A model generated the notes under the pieces. It was given only the letters and a program-made list of their open reading frames with translations, had not been told where the DNA came from and ran no database searches. 37,658 nt of DNA from Pirellulales bacterium (lineage in GTDB: Bacteria; Planctomycetota; Planctomycetia; Pirellulales; DATAWG01). The stretch is from contig DASZFO010000114.1 of assembly GCA_035939775.1 (NCBI GenBank), positions 1-37,658 of the forward strand. Direction: 5' to 3'. The translations under genes and the position numbers were made by a program. Positions 14,504 to 23,599 of this stretch are shown here, one piece after another (positions within the stretch are counted from its first letter, which is position 1; each line of letters opens with the position of its first letter).

Positions 14504-16852
14504 ATGCGCGCGGATCCGCCTGCTGAAGTCGTCGAGTTGCTCGCGCGATTGCAATTGGCAACCGCTTCAGATATGCGCCGCGTTTTTAAGCGAGCAAAGC
14601 AACTGGCCGGTGTTCTTCCTTTGTTTCCGTCGATTTGGGTCGACGCGCTGGCCCAGGCCCGTGCGATTACGCACTATCAAGCCGCTGAGATCAATGCCGG
14701 GCGCGGCGACCAGCTTGCGGTCGGTCCGTTTGTGCTCATTGAGCTAATCGAATCAGTCGGTTATGCCGCTTGCTTTCGCGCCCGGGAGCCGGGATCGCGG
14801 CGGGAGATCCGATTGCTGACGGCCAACGTTGGCACAGCTTCTCGACCTGGCACTCATTCGGACCGGGAGGGAGAAAGGGTGCAAGCTGAGGATCAAAGAA
14901 TAGCAGATCGAATCTCCGAGCTGGTGAGGAGGATGGCCGACGTTGAGAATTGCAGCGTCGATCGGCCCGCGGCCGGCGGGATCGACGGCCAGCGGCTCTG
15001 GATTGAGTATCCCGAGAGTGACGCGACGCCATTGCGCGATCTGGTTTTGCGCTCCGGGCGGTTGCCGGGCGATATGGTGCTGGAAATTGCACGGCAAATG
15101 GCGGCCGCCCTAATGATTCTGAAGACTTCCGGGATCCTGCACGGCGACGTTTCGACCACTACGGTCGCGATCACGATCAATGGCTCTATCCAGTTGAGAT
15201 ATTGTGGCGTACGCGACATTTTGCGGCCCGAGGAAGGGTTTTCGCGCGCGGACTTATCGCCGGACGCGTACGATTTCCTTGCTCCCGAACGCGTCGCGAA
15301 CGCGGCGCCCCCCAGCATTGGAAGCGATCTATTTGCATGCGGCTGCGTTTGGTGGAACCTGCTCACTGGAAGGCCGCCGCTGGGCGGCGGGACCAGCTTG
15401 GGCAAGTTGCGCGCGGCGCATGCGGCGAAGATCGTTGATGTGCGGCGGATCGCGCCCGCCGCTCCAGGCGTGCTCGTCGCGGCGATCGCCGCTTGCACGC
15501 AACGCGATCCTCTGCGGCGCCCCGAATCGTTTGCAGCCCTGGCCCAAGCGCTTGGCCAATCTACATCGGCCGGACGGCGAGCCGCCGAAGTAGTAATGGT
15601 CCGTCGGCAATGCAATGGGCGCGGCGTGGCGAAGACCGTCCGACGGGCGATTCGATCGAAGGAAGCGCCCGCATGGATTGCTGCGGTCGTCGGCTGCGTT
15701 GCCGTCATTTCATTCGTCTCGTGGCCGCTATGGCGAACGCGGGCCCAGCCGCAAGTCGCATTGGGCATTTCGCGCATTGAGTCTGCCGCGAGCGGCGGGG
15801 CGAAATCAGCAGCGAGTCACGCCGAAATGATCCATGTCCCAAATCCACATGAAGCGGTCGTGCGGGCCGAGTTTCTCGATCGCGATGCGCTGGCTAGCCG
15901 CGCGCAACCAATGGTTCTGTCCAGCGGAAAGACGAGCTGGGATCCCCAGTTGTTAGCACTGCGAGCGGGCCAAACCGTTCGCGGCCGGCCCGGCGAGCGG
16001 CCTCTTGTAGCGGTGCCGCCCGGTGGAATTGTCGTCGCCGTCGAGGATGTGCGGTTCGAAAACGTCGATTTCGTTTGGCGACCGTCGCCGGACGCGGCCA
16101 TCGATCCACAGCGCGTCGCACTCATAGATATGCGAGCGGCCTCGGCTTCGTTTCGCGGCTGCACGTTTCGAGCCACGGGGGATGAGCGGATCGGCCGGCC
16201 AATCGGGATTGCCTGGCGTGGTCCTCGCCGCTCTCAAGCGCTGTCTCCAGCGGGCCGCCTTCAAATAAGCGGCTGCGTCCTTAGCGGGACGGCTGCCGGA
16301 ATCGATTGCCAGTCTGCAATGCCGATGGCAATCAAGATCAGCGACACGCTTGATCTCGGCGGCGGACCGCTGCTTTGTCTGGATCATACCCCGCGGATCG
16401 ACGAGCCTATTGAAATCGCGCTAAGCGGTTCAACACTTCGCGACGCAGCGGCTCTCATCGGCATTCACGTTGATCGATTGCCGACGGAAGAACCGGGAAC
16501 GATCGGCATTACGACGAATGACTGCGTCCTTGCGCCAAGCCGCGGCGGCGCGGTGGTGCTTTTTGCCACTCCCGTTCGGCCGACAACACTCTCCAGGGCC
16601 TTGCAATGGTCCGGGCAAGGGTCGCTTCTCGCGGCCGATTCGCGAGTCGGCGATTGGCTGAAAGTGGGCCGACAGCGTTCCGAGGAAGTCGAGATATCCG
16701 TCGACGGCCTGGTCTCCGGCCAGGTCCAGTTCGCCGGCCCGGCCGACGCGGGTTCGTCGGCCTCGCGGGTCACGCGCTGGCTCGCCCCGATACAATCGGC
16801 CGAACCGCCCGGCATCCCCGACGGGCTGCCAAACCTGCCGTGGATGCCATGA
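14504..16852 (+). CDS. Membrane-anchored serine/threonine pseudokinase
   Basis: The 782-residue protein has an N-terminal helical region (1-75), a kinase-like domain (about 75-350), one membrane segment (about 388-412, WIAAVVGCVAVISFVSWPLW) and a large C-terminal domain on the other side. Kinase-fold marks are the ILHGDVS loop (His213-Gly-Asp215), FLAPERV (APE motif) and SDLFACGCVWWNLLTGRPP (helix F). Key residues are lost: no VAIK-type Lys is evident, the catalytic-loop Asn is Thr220, and DFG is Tyr233-Cys-Gly. Phosphotransfer is therefore unlikely. The C-terminal part has repeated short strands such as VRFENVDFVW, ASFRGCTFRA and LQISGCVLSG, suggesting a parallel beta-helix. It is probably a sensor or scaffold. 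Confidence 0.75.
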   Translation: MRADPPAEVVELLARLQLATASDMRRVFKRAKQLAGVLPLFPSIWVDALAQARAITHYQAAEINAGRGDQLAVGPFVLIELIESVGYAACFRAREPGSRREIRLLTANVGTASRPGTHSDREGERVQAEDQRIADRISELVRRMADVENCSVDRPAAGGIDGQRLWIEYPESDATPLRDLVLRSGRLPGDMVLEIARQMAAALMILKTSGILHGDVSTTTVAITINGSIQLRYCGVRDILRPEEGFSRADLSPDAYDFLAPERVANAAPPSIGSDLFACGCVWWNLLTGRPPLGGGTSLGKLRAAHAAKIVDVRRIAPAAPGVLVAAIAACTQRDPLRRPESFAALAQALGQSTSAGRRAAEVVMVRRQCNGRGVAKTVRRAIRSKEAPAWIAAVVGCVAVISFVSWPLWRTRAQPQVALGISRIESAASGGAKSAASHAEMIHVPNPHEAVVRAEFLDRDALASRAQPMVLSSGKTSWDPQLLALRAGQTVRGRPGERPLVAVPPGGIVVAVEDVRFENVDFVWRPSPDAAIDPQRVALIDMRAASASFRGCTFRATGDERIGRPIGIAWRGPRRSQALSPAGRLQISGCVLSGTAAGIDCQSAMPMAIKISDTLDLGGGPLLCLDHTPRIDEPIEIALSGSTLRDAAALIGIHVDRLPTEEPGTIGITTNDCVLAPSRGGAVVLFATPVRPTTLSRALQWSGQGSLLAADSRVGDWLKVGRQRSEEVEISVDGLVSGQVQFAGPADAGSSASRVTRWLAPIQSAEPPGIPDGLPNLPWMP

Positions 16853-16874
16853 AGTTTCTGGACGCGACGACAAA

Positions 16875-17426
16875 TCAACGCTTGGTGGCTCGCGCCCCTT
16901 CGGGCGGATACGTAATTCGCTGACCACGAACTCTTGCCATTGGTGTGAGAACGTGCGGCTTGGCGCTCGTGACGCTCATGATGTCTCGGATCTCATAGCC
17001 GCGCGCGGTCAGCGCGTCGGCAATTAACGAGCGATGGCAACGCCAGGGGACCGCCTCGGCACACATGATGGCAGTCGGCTTCTGTTCAGCAAGTCTAAGG
17101 AGACTTTCCAGAGCCGCCGCAAAGGATGGCGTTTGCATGTAGTCGGCAAATCCGCGAAACGACGCATTGTGCCATCCGGTATTGATCGAATCGGGGCGCG
17201 AATGGCGCAAGCCCCCCAACGCTTTCATGTGCCGGTAGCAGAGATGCCGACTATGCAGAGCCTTGCTGAGCGTTTCGCGGTTGAACTGCGGATTGTGTCG
17301 GGACCGTGGAATCGTTCGCACGTCGACCAATCGCTTGACGCCGTGCGCCCGCAGGATCTCGACCAGCTCATCGAAGCTCCGCGTCGAATGCCCCACGGTA
17401 TAAATAACTGGCATGGACGGGCTCAT
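16875..17426 (-). CDS. DUF488 family protein
   Basis: The 183-residue protein opens MPVIYTVGHSTRSFDELVEI and has LVDVRTIPRSRHNPQFN, then YRHMKALGGLR and FADYM, and the conserved cysteine/histidine cluster CAEAVPWRCHRSLIAD (Cys122, Glu124, Cys130, His131). These are the marks of DUF488. The family is widespread and its function is not firmly known; the Cys/His cluster suggests a metal site or a catalytic cysteine. It has no signal peptide or membrane segment. It converges with the pseudokinase gene (22-base gap) and lies downstream of the NUDIX gene on the same strand (71-base gap). Confidence 0.85.
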   Translation of the reverse strand: MSPSMPVIYTVGHSTRSFDELVEILRAHGVKRLVDVRTIPRSRHNPQFNRETLSKALHSRHLCYRHMKALGGLRHSRPDSINTGWHNASFRGFADYMQTPSFAAALESLLRLAEQKPTAIMCAEAVPWRCHRSLIADALTARGYEIRDIMSVTSAKPHVLTPMARVRGQRITYPPEGARATKR

Positions 17427-17497
17427 GCGGATCGACCTTCACTAGCCGTGCAGTTGCCCTGTCTTGATATTCGAAGCCGATGGCATCGCGCTGAAAC

Positions 17498-18022
17498 CTA
17501 GTTGGACTTGCGCAAGCGATCGTAGAGCAACAGCCCCACGATCGTCTTTGCGTCGCGGATTTGCTTGGAATCAATCATCCCGAGCGCTTCGTGCCAGGGA
17601 ACGACAAACGTCCTGATCTGCTCACCGCGCTCGGGGCGCGCCGGACCCGGCTCGAGGTCCCGGGCGACGAAAAAATGCATCCGTTCGTTGAGAATTCCCG
17701 GTGAGACCCAGAACTCGTGCAGCTTCTCGAACGAGCGGGCCCGATAACCGGTTTCTTCGATCAATTCGCGCTCGGCCGTTTTCAGCGGGATCTCGGGAGG
17801 ATCGATTGTGCCGGCCGGCAGCTCGATCAATTCTTCATCAACCGCCAGGCGATAGTTACGGATCAGGCAGACGTGATCCTTATCCACCAGTGGCAATATG
17901 ACTGCGGCGCCCGGATGCACGACCGTTTCGCGGCTGAGGGTGGTCCCGTCCGGCAGCAACCGTGACTGTCGCACGACTCGAAATCGCTGAGTGTCCAGCA
18001 GTATTTCGTGGCCTTCCGTCAC
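17498..18022 (-). CDS. NUDIX hydrolase, ADP-ribose pyrophosphatase-like
   Basis: The 174-residue protein carries a complete Nudix box at residues 71-93: G-x5-E-x7-R-E-x2-E-E-x-G, seen as GTIDPPE…AERELIEETGY. The preceding VCLIRNYRLAVDEELIELPA is the strand pair typical of the ADP-ribose/NDP-sugar pyrophosphatase branch (NudF/YffH). The enzyme would split ADP-ribose or a related nucleoside diphosphate into two phosphates using Mg2+. The start is a GTG at 18022 with GGAG eight bases upstream. The divergent M50-like gene begins 119 bases away, and promoters for both probably lie in that gap. Confidence 0.88.
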   Translation of the reverse strand: MTEGHEILLDTQRFRVVRQSRLLPDGTTLSRETVVHPGAAVILPLVDKDHVCLIRNYRLAVDEELIELPAGTIDPPEIPLKTAERELIEETGYRARSFEKLHEFWVSPGILNERMHFFVARDLEPGPARPERGEQIRTFVVPWHEALGMIDSKQIRDAKTIVGLLLYDRLRKSN

Positions 18023-18141
18023 CCCGACATCTCCACGGCGAATGTGTCGTAATTGCTTCGCGTCCGGTCAGTTGATAAGATAACTTGAGTCTCACGGAAC
18101 TCCAAGATGGCCCTTGCGGCCCGCCCTAAGGCTCGTCCGCC

Positions 18142-19203
18142 ATGCGGGAAACCTCGAACTGGTCGCTGAATTTCGGACGATTTGCCGGAGTTCCTGTTCG
18201 GCTGCACGGGTCGTTCATTATTGGCGCGATGTTTGCCATCTACATCGCCGGGCGATCGTCGACCGACCACGATTATACATTTTACGGCTTTCTTGCCGTG
18301 CTGGTTTGGTTCGGAAGCGTCCTGATCCATCAATTTGGGCACTTGGTCGCGGCGTGGCGAATCGGGGCTAACGTCGACCGAATTGTCATTGGTCCATTGG
18401 GCGACATGGTCCCAGCGACCGTGCCCCACGAACCGCATCGCGAGCTTGCCGTGGCGCTAGCCGGCCCCGTAGCGCAGTTGTTGGTTCTGGTGATCGTGAC
18501 ACCGGCCTTAATTGTCGCCAAGGAAAACGTGATGGAGCTGGTGCTTTCACCGCTGGGCCCGCACAATTTGGTCGCTGGTGGCCCGAATGGCGAAGGCTTT
18601 TGGCTCGTGACGCTGAAGCTGATATTCTGGTGCAACTGGCTGTTGTTTCTGGTCAATATCCTTCCCGCTCTTCCGCTCGACGCGGGACGGGCGCTGTTTT
18701 GCGGCTTACGACCGGCGCTTGGCGACAGAGTGGCGATCGACGCGGTGGCGCGCGGTGGCCTGATCGTGACGGTCATCGCGCTAATGCTATGGTCGTTTTT
18801 CGCGCAAGGAGGTCCGGAAACGCCGTTGGTGCCAGCATGGTTGCCATTGTCGCTCTTGATGCTGCACCTGTTTTTCACCGCCAGGAACGAAGTGGCTCGA
18901 TTGGACGACGATGAGCGAGACGGCGATTTGTTGGGCTACGATTTTTCGCAAGGCTATACGAGCCTCGAACGGGGCGGTGATAACCCGCGGCGCCGCGGGC
19001 CGAATTTCATCCAGAGCTGGCTCGAAAGGCGGCGCGAGCAAAAACGACGGCGCGCTCGCGAGATTGAAGAAGAAGAAGAACGCCGCGTGGATGAAATCCT
19101 CGCCCGTGTCAAAGATGCGGGGATGGCCGGCGTGTCCCCAGAAGAGCGGGCGCTGCTAGATCGCGTTAGCCAACGCTATCGCAATCGACAGGGGAATCCG
19201 TAG
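18142..19203 (+). CDS. Site-2 protease (M50) family membrane protein with altered active site
   Basis: The 353-residue protein has several membrane segments and the family's two hallmark motifs, but the first is changed. The zinc motif HExxH reads His63-Gln-Phe-Gly-His67 (ATCCATCAATTTGGGCAC), so the catalytic Glu is Gln. The second motif, N-x2-P-x3-L-D-x-G (Asn172 to Gly182), is intact. The zinc could still be bound, but proteolysis should be much reduced or absent. After the membrane part comes an Arg/Glu-rich coiled coil (RRAREIEEEEERRVDEIL) and a helical tail (GVSPEERALLDRVSQRYR) that I recall at the C-termini of other planctomycete membrane peptidases. One base change (GAA to CAA) would explain the substitution. 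Confidence 0.8.
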   Translation: MRETSNWSLNFGRFAGVPVRLHGSFIIGAMFAIYIAGRSSTDHDYTFYGFLAVLVWFGSVLIHQFGHLVAAWRIGANVDRIVIGPLGDMVPATVPHEPHRELAVALAGPVAQLLVLVIVTPALIVAKENVMELVLSPLGPHNLVAGGPNGEGFWLVTLKLIFWCNWLLFLVNILPALPLDAGRALFCGLRPALGDRVAIDAVARGGLIVTVIALMLWSFFAQGGPETPLVPAWLPLSLLMLHLFFTARNEVARLDDDERDGDLLGYDFSQGYTSLERGGDNPRRRGPNFIQSWLERRREQKRRRAREIEEEEERRVDEILARVKDAGMAGVSPEERALLDRVSQRYRNRQGNP

Positions 19204-19391
19204 TGGCTGTACCGGATTTGTTGAAGATGGCGCACAGGGTAACCATTTAGCATGGTTCCGGAATGCCTCGCGTCGACTGGCGACCGATGGGATGCGCCGC
19301 GGACTTGGCGCTTCTCTCGATTTTCGCAACTGAATCTGAACTAAACTTGGATTTGGAAACCAGTTGCGAACACGCGGCATTCCCGTATTCC

Positions 19392-21056
19392 ATGTCCAGT
19401 ACGCCTTCGCTAGTTGATAAGTCGGCCGATTCGCTCCTGAGGCGGACGCTCGCGCCGCGATTGATTGCGATTCACGCGGAATTGGAAAAGTGGTTCGAGA
19501 CCGACCTGAAGGTATTCGACACGGTGGCCGATGTCATCGTGGAGCCCGGAAGTGGGCGGCTGCCAAGTCTTCCTGCATATTGGGGCGATCTTTGCCGCGA
19601 GGCGTCGAACTGGGAGCGCCCCGAATTCCTCGTCTGCGATGAACCGCTTCTGGCGTTGGCAATTCCGATCCCCGGCGGACTCGATCATCGGTATGTCGCG
19701 GTAGGGGTATTCTTGTCGCATCGCCTCGATGCCGATGCCGACATTGCTCGCGTTGAGCAAGTGCTCGGCTGGTCGCGGGCGGAGATCCGCCAATGGGCCG
19801 CGCGACAAATCCCATGGCAGCCGTCACGGTTGCTCGCCCTCGCCGAATCGATTCAAGCCCGATTGGCGGCCGAGCTAAAGGTGCAGATTCTCGCGACCGA
19901 GGATCACGAGTTGTCGGCGACCATCTCGGCGATGTACGAAGAGATTAGCCTGCTCCACCGACTTACGCAGCATTTGCGGATTTCGGAAAGCAACGAGAAT
20001 CTGGCTCGATTGGCGCTCGAATGGCTCGGCGAAGCGGTTCCCGCCCAGTCGCTGGCGATCGAGCTTTTTCCTGTCCGCGGCGCAAACGGTTCACCACAAT
20101 CGGGCCGAAGCGAATCGATCTTCCTGACGCGCGGGGATTGCCCGTTTGGCGCAGCGGGTTTTCGCGCCGTGATCGACGAACTCGGCCTCGACTCGGACGC
20201 TCGAGCGCTGGTGATCAATTCCCCGTCGTCGTTCGAGCTGCGCGACCGATTTCCCCAAATGCGTCAAGCGGTCCTGGTGCCGCTGTTCGACGGGCAACAT
20301 TTGTTCGGCTGGCTCGGGGCATTTGATCATCGCAATGGCGGCGAATTTGGTTCGCCCGAGGCCAACTTGCTCGGGAGCGTGAGCGCGATCCTCGCCGTCC
20401 ACGCAAGCAATCGAGATCTATACGGTCAGCAGGCCGAATTCCTTGAGAGCATGGTGCGAGCGCTTACATCGGCCATCGACGCCAAGGACCCCTACACCTG
20501 CGGTCACAGTGATCGCGTCGCTCGCATCGCGGTTGCCCTGGCAACGGAATTGGGGTGCGACCGAAAGCAACTAGAAACGATCTACCTCTCGGGCCTTTTG
20601 CACGATATCGGCAAGATCGGGATCAACGACAACGTCCTACGCAAGACGAGCAAGCTCACGGATGCCGAATATGAGCATATCAAGCTCCATACGGAGATCG
20701 GTTACAAGATCCTTTGCGACCTGAAACAACTGGGCGACGTGCTCCCTGTCGTCCGGCATCACCATGAGGCTTGGAACGGCGCTGGCTATCCGCTGCGCTT
20801 GGCAGGCGAGCAGATTCCCTATTTGGCTCGGATCGTCGCAGTGGCCGACGCCTTCGATGCCATGTCGAGCGATCGACCGTATCGCAAGGGGATGTCCGAC
20901 GAGCGGCTCGATGAGATCCTGCGTCGCGGGGCCGGCTCACAGTGGGACGCACGGGTCGTCGACGCGTTCTTTCGCATCCGCGACGGGATTCGTCAATTCG
21001 TCCGCCGCGAACCTGAGAACGAGCCGGTGAACGACGAGATATTGCATTTGTCGTGA
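19392..21056 (+). CDS. HD-GYP domain phosphodiesterase with GAF-like sensor domain
   Basis: The start at 19392 (MSSTPSLVDK, 554 residues) is preferred over the upstream ATG at 19263, whose extra 43 residues look non-coding. Residues about 190-340 form a GAF-like sensor region (LARLALEWLGEAVPAQSLAI … VLVPLFDGQHLFGWLGAF). The C-terminal 190 residues are an HD-GYP domain: HSDRVARIA, LLHDIGKIGI (His404-Asp405), HTEIGYKIL, VRHHHEAWNGAGYP (Gly-Tyr-Pro 465-467) and DAFDAMSSDRPYR. All metal-binding residues I can check are present, so c-di-GMP hydrolysis is likely. There is no receiver domain and no membrane segment, so the signal should be sensed in the cytoplasm. Confidence 0.9.
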   Translation: MSSTPSLVDKSADSLLRRTLAPRLIAIHAELEKWFETDLKVFDTVADVIVEPGSGRLPSLPAYWGDLCREASNWERPEFLVCDEPLLALAIPIPGGLDHRYVAVGVFLSHRLDADADIARVEQVLGWSRAEIRQWAARQIPWQPSRLLALAESIQARLAAELKVQILATEDHELSATISAMYEEISLLHRLTQHLRISESNENLARLALEWLGEAVPAQSLAIELFPVRGANGSPQSGRSESIFLTRGDCPFGAAGFRAVIDELGLDSDARALVINSPSSFELRDRFPQMRQAVLVPLFDGQHLFGWLGAFDHRNGGEFGSPEANLLGSVSAILAVHASNRDLYGQQAEFLESMVRALTSAIDAKDPYTCGHSDRVARIAVALATELGCDRKQLETIYLSGLLHDIGKIGINDNVLRKTSKLTDAEYEHIKLHTEIGYKILCDLKQLGDVLPVVRHHHEAWNGAGYPLRLAGEQIPYLARIVAVADAFDAMSSDRPYRKGMSDERLDEILRRGAGSQWDARVVDAFFRIRDGIRQFVRREPENEPVNDEILHLS

Positions 21057-21084
21057 GTGGGCCATTCCCGCGTTTCCCGTCAGC

Positions 21085-22131
21085 TCAGCCAAGCGGTCGA
21101 GCGATGACTTCTGCTTCGCCATAGTCGGAATCGAGCTTTGTGCCAATCGCTTCGAGGCCGCGGCGAATATATGCCAGTCCGAGCGGGGCGTTCAAATGCG
21201 GCGAATAAGTCGCCGACGTCACTTCCCCGGATTGCGATTGGCCGCAGCGCAGCTCGCTGCCAGCCGGAGGGACAGTGCCGCCCGAAAACCGCACGCTTTG
21301 CAGGGTCTTGTTAACGTGCCCGAGTGCATCGATTCGGGCAACCGTCTCCTGTCCCAAATAACATCCCTTGGTGAGACTGATCGCCAATCGATCGCGATTG
21401 ACTTCTTGAGCAAGATTCTTGTCAGTGATGTCGCGGCCGTACCAGGGAAAACTGGCCTCAATGCGGACCGTCTCGAAGGTCTGGAGAGTGCAGGGCGTCG
21501 CTCCCTCGGCAGCAAGCGCGATAACAAGCGCGTCAATCGCGCCGCGCTCTCCCGCGATTAGGAAGCTCCTCGGCCCAGCCATATCGACGCGCCGAATCCA
21601 AACGGTTTGCCAGGCGAGTTGGGCTTGTTCATGCTCAAGCCGGCCGGCCGGCACCGTCACTGCCGCGTCATGCAGCAATTGTTCCGCCTCGGACCCGGCC
21701 AGAAGCAGCTCGCCCCATTCATCTGTTCGATCGTGGATTTCGACTTGCTCTCGAATCAAATAACGCTCGAGGTGCCGGATCAGCTTTTCGCCCTGTTCCG
21801 GCACCGTGTCGACAACCAATGAATGCGGGGTGCAAAACACTAACAGATGGCCGAGCACATGACCGCGAGCATCCAGTGCAAACGCTTCGCAGCCCTTACC
21901 GGGTCGCAATCCGCGGATGTCGTTCGTCGTGAAACTGTGCAGGAATGTCGCTAGATCGTCGCCGGTCAATTCGATCTGCGTGCGGCCGCTAACATCGACG
22001 AGACCGGCGCCCGAGGTCAGCGCGGAGTATTCAGGATCGGCGGTAGGCATAGTTTTTGCCGATGCGGATTCGGGATCAAGGCCTTCACCGCGGTGTGTTT
22101 TAAAGGCGGAACTTCGCAACGGAATGCTCAA
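21085..22131 (-). CDS. YgfZ/GcvT-like folate-binding protein
   Basis: The protein (348 residues from a TTG at 22131; an ATG at 22050 gives 321) belongs to the aminomethyltransferase-like YgfZ/CAF17 group, tetrahydrofolate-binding proteins that help assemble or repair some Fe-S enzymes. The diagnostic motif K-G-C-Y-x-G-Q-E is present at 255-262 (LTKGCYLGQETVARI). Also visible are SGAGLVDVSGRTQIELTGDD and FLHSFTTNDIRGL at the N-terminus, as in GcvT. The stretch before the ATG (PLRSSAFKTHRGEG) resembles the usual N-terminus of this family, which argues for the longer form. The neighbouring LarA-like gene lies upstream on the same strand, with a 27-base gap, so the two may form an operon. Confidence 0.85.
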   Translation of the reverse strand: MSIPLRSSAFKTHRGEGLDPESASAKTMPTADPEYSALTSGAGLVDVSGRTQIELTGDDLATFLHSFTTNDIRGLRPGKGCEAFALDARGHVLGHLLVFCTPHSLVVDTVPEQGEKLIRHLERYLIREQVEIHDRTDEWGELLLAGSEAEQLLHDAAVTVPAGRLEHEQAQLAWQTVWIRRVDMAGPRSFLIAGERGAIDALVIALAAEGATPCTLQTFETVRIEASFPWYGRDITDKNLAQEVNRDRLAISLTKGCYLGQETVARIDALGHVNKTLQSVRFSGGTVPPAGSELRCGQSQSGEVTSATYSPHLNAPLGLAYIRRGLEAIGTKLDSDYGEAEVIARPLG

Positions 22132-22158
22132 AGTCCAAATCGCTCATCGCTACCGAGG

Positions 22159-23391
22159 TTATTTCGACGATTCTTCGAGAGGCGTCGGTTGGGCATACTG
22201 GGCATTCGCCAACAGAACGCACGAGCGATAACGTCGAGCGAGGCGACCAATATCGGCCTCAACCGCGACCGGCGCCATTCCCAAGTTTTCCACCACGGAT
22301 TCGTCCAGCCGGCTCATGAGATACACTCGTCCGCGCTTAAGCGCTTGGGCCAACTCATGGGCAGCCGGAGCGTCGGCCGTGTGCTGCCGGCGGATATGTC
22401 GCAAAGCGTCGGGCAGATCGCGGGCGCGTCCGAGCCATTCCAGTGCCGGTCCAGGTTCTGTATCCAGTTCAGTACAGATGGCAATCGCACCGTCGTCCGC
22501 AACCGCGCGAGAGGCCGCTGCGACGGCACGACCGAAGTTTTCCCATGTTTGTTGATCGACGCCTTCGATCGCGGCGACGATCAGATCGGCCCGCCGCGGC
22601 ACCTCAAAATCCCAAGCCGACTTGCACAGTTCGCTCCCCCGACGCTCGACCGATTCCAAACTGCCGGCGAGAACGTGCAGCACTCCCCCCGCCGCCGCGG
22701 GCACGATTTGGACCGTCAACATGATTCCGAGCCGCCAGGCAACGTCATTCGCTTCGTGCCGCCGCCGCGCAATTCCATTCGGTTCACACGCGGCGACCGT
22801 CGCACGAAAGCGATCCAGTGTTGCCGCGTCCGAAAACGTCGGATAAACCGCGGCGTTTATGCCAAAATAGTCGGGAGTTGTTGCAAGGCGCAGGCAGCCA
22901 ATCGGCAATACGACATCGGCGTCGAAAAGCCGCCGGTTGACGTAGATCGGCTCCCCGTCTTCATTGGCCGCGAGATAGCTAAGCTGACCTCGATCACGAG
23001 GGTCGTGGCCGACGAAATCGATTTTTTCAGTGCATTCGGCAGGGAGCCGGAAACGCAATGAATCGGCCGTCACGCTGTGGCCGCCTCGCGACTGCAAAAC
23101 GCAAATATCCGCGGCGGCCGCTCCCGCCTCCAACAGCGTCGATATGACCGACGACACGAGTGCAGGCGCCTGCGGCAATTCCGGCTCCAAGGCCAAGACG
23201 ACTCGATCTCCCGGTATCACGGCCCGTCGAAGTGGAGGGAAATCGAGCGGATCGGCAAGCGCGGCCGAGACGACGGCCGCCGGATCCGCCACGGCGACTC
23301 CCCGCGGAGCGTGGCATTCGGCCAAGAGCGCGGCGGGTTCGATATCGAGTTTCAAAGTTGAATCGGCGCCGTATCGCAAGATCGACATCAT
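22159..23391 (-). CDS. LarA-like (DUF2088) protein lacking canonical nickel-pincer residues
   Basis: The 410-residue protein has the overall layout of the nickel-dependent lactate racemase family: an N-terminal strand-rich half with RVVLALEPELPQAPALVSSV, ICVLQSRGGHSVTADSLRFR, VGHDPRDRGQLSYLA, PIYVNRRLFDADVVLPIG, and a C-terminal alpha/beta half with LIVAAIEGVDQQTWENFGRA. Compared with LarA, several expected features are missing: the D-x-T-R-P loop, the A-T-G-x-H-R segment (here QSRGGHS) and the PH…GG-x-K segment carrying the Lys bound to the nickel cofactor (here LRLATTPDYFGINAAV). No cofactor genes (larB, C, E) are nearby. It is a member by fold, but its reaction is unknown. Confidence 0.7.
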   Translation of the reverse strand: MMSILRYGADSTLKLDIEPAALLAECHAPRGVAVADPAAVVSAALADPLDFPPLRRAVIPGDRVVLALEPELPQAPALVSSVISTLLEAGAAAADICVLQSRGGHSVTADSLRFRLPAECTEKIDFVGHDPRDRGQLSYLAANEDGEPIYVNRRLFDADVVLPIGCLRLATTPDYFGINAAVYPTFSDAATLDRFRATVAACEPNGIARRRHEANDVAWRLGIMLTVQIVPAAAGGVLHVLAGSLESVERRGSELCKSAWDFEVPRRADLIVAAIEGVDQQTWENFGRAVAAASRAVADDGAIAICTELDTEPGPALEWLGRARDLPDALRHIRRQHTADAPAAHELAQALKRGRVYLMSRLDESVVENLGMAPVAVEADIGRLARRYRSCVLLANAQYAQPTPLEESSK

Positions 23392-23599
23392 CGGACGGAA
23401 TTGTCAAACATGGAGCTTTGGGATGGCTGGCCAAACGTCTTGGCATCTTATGTCGCGATCAGCGCACGGGTCAAGCGACCGCCGAACTGCCATTGGCCCC
23501 GAAGCCGAGCTTTACGCACCGGGCCAAGTTCTCGATAATCATGCCAATTCGCGTTGTCGGGGCACGGTTTTCTGTTGCTATCAAGCGAGGCATCTTTTC

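Noticed and set aside
23030-23599. N-terminal extension of the redoxin protein
   Set aside because: This stretch is mostly antisense to the LarA-like gene, and a signal sequence with a ribosome-binding site begins at 23600.
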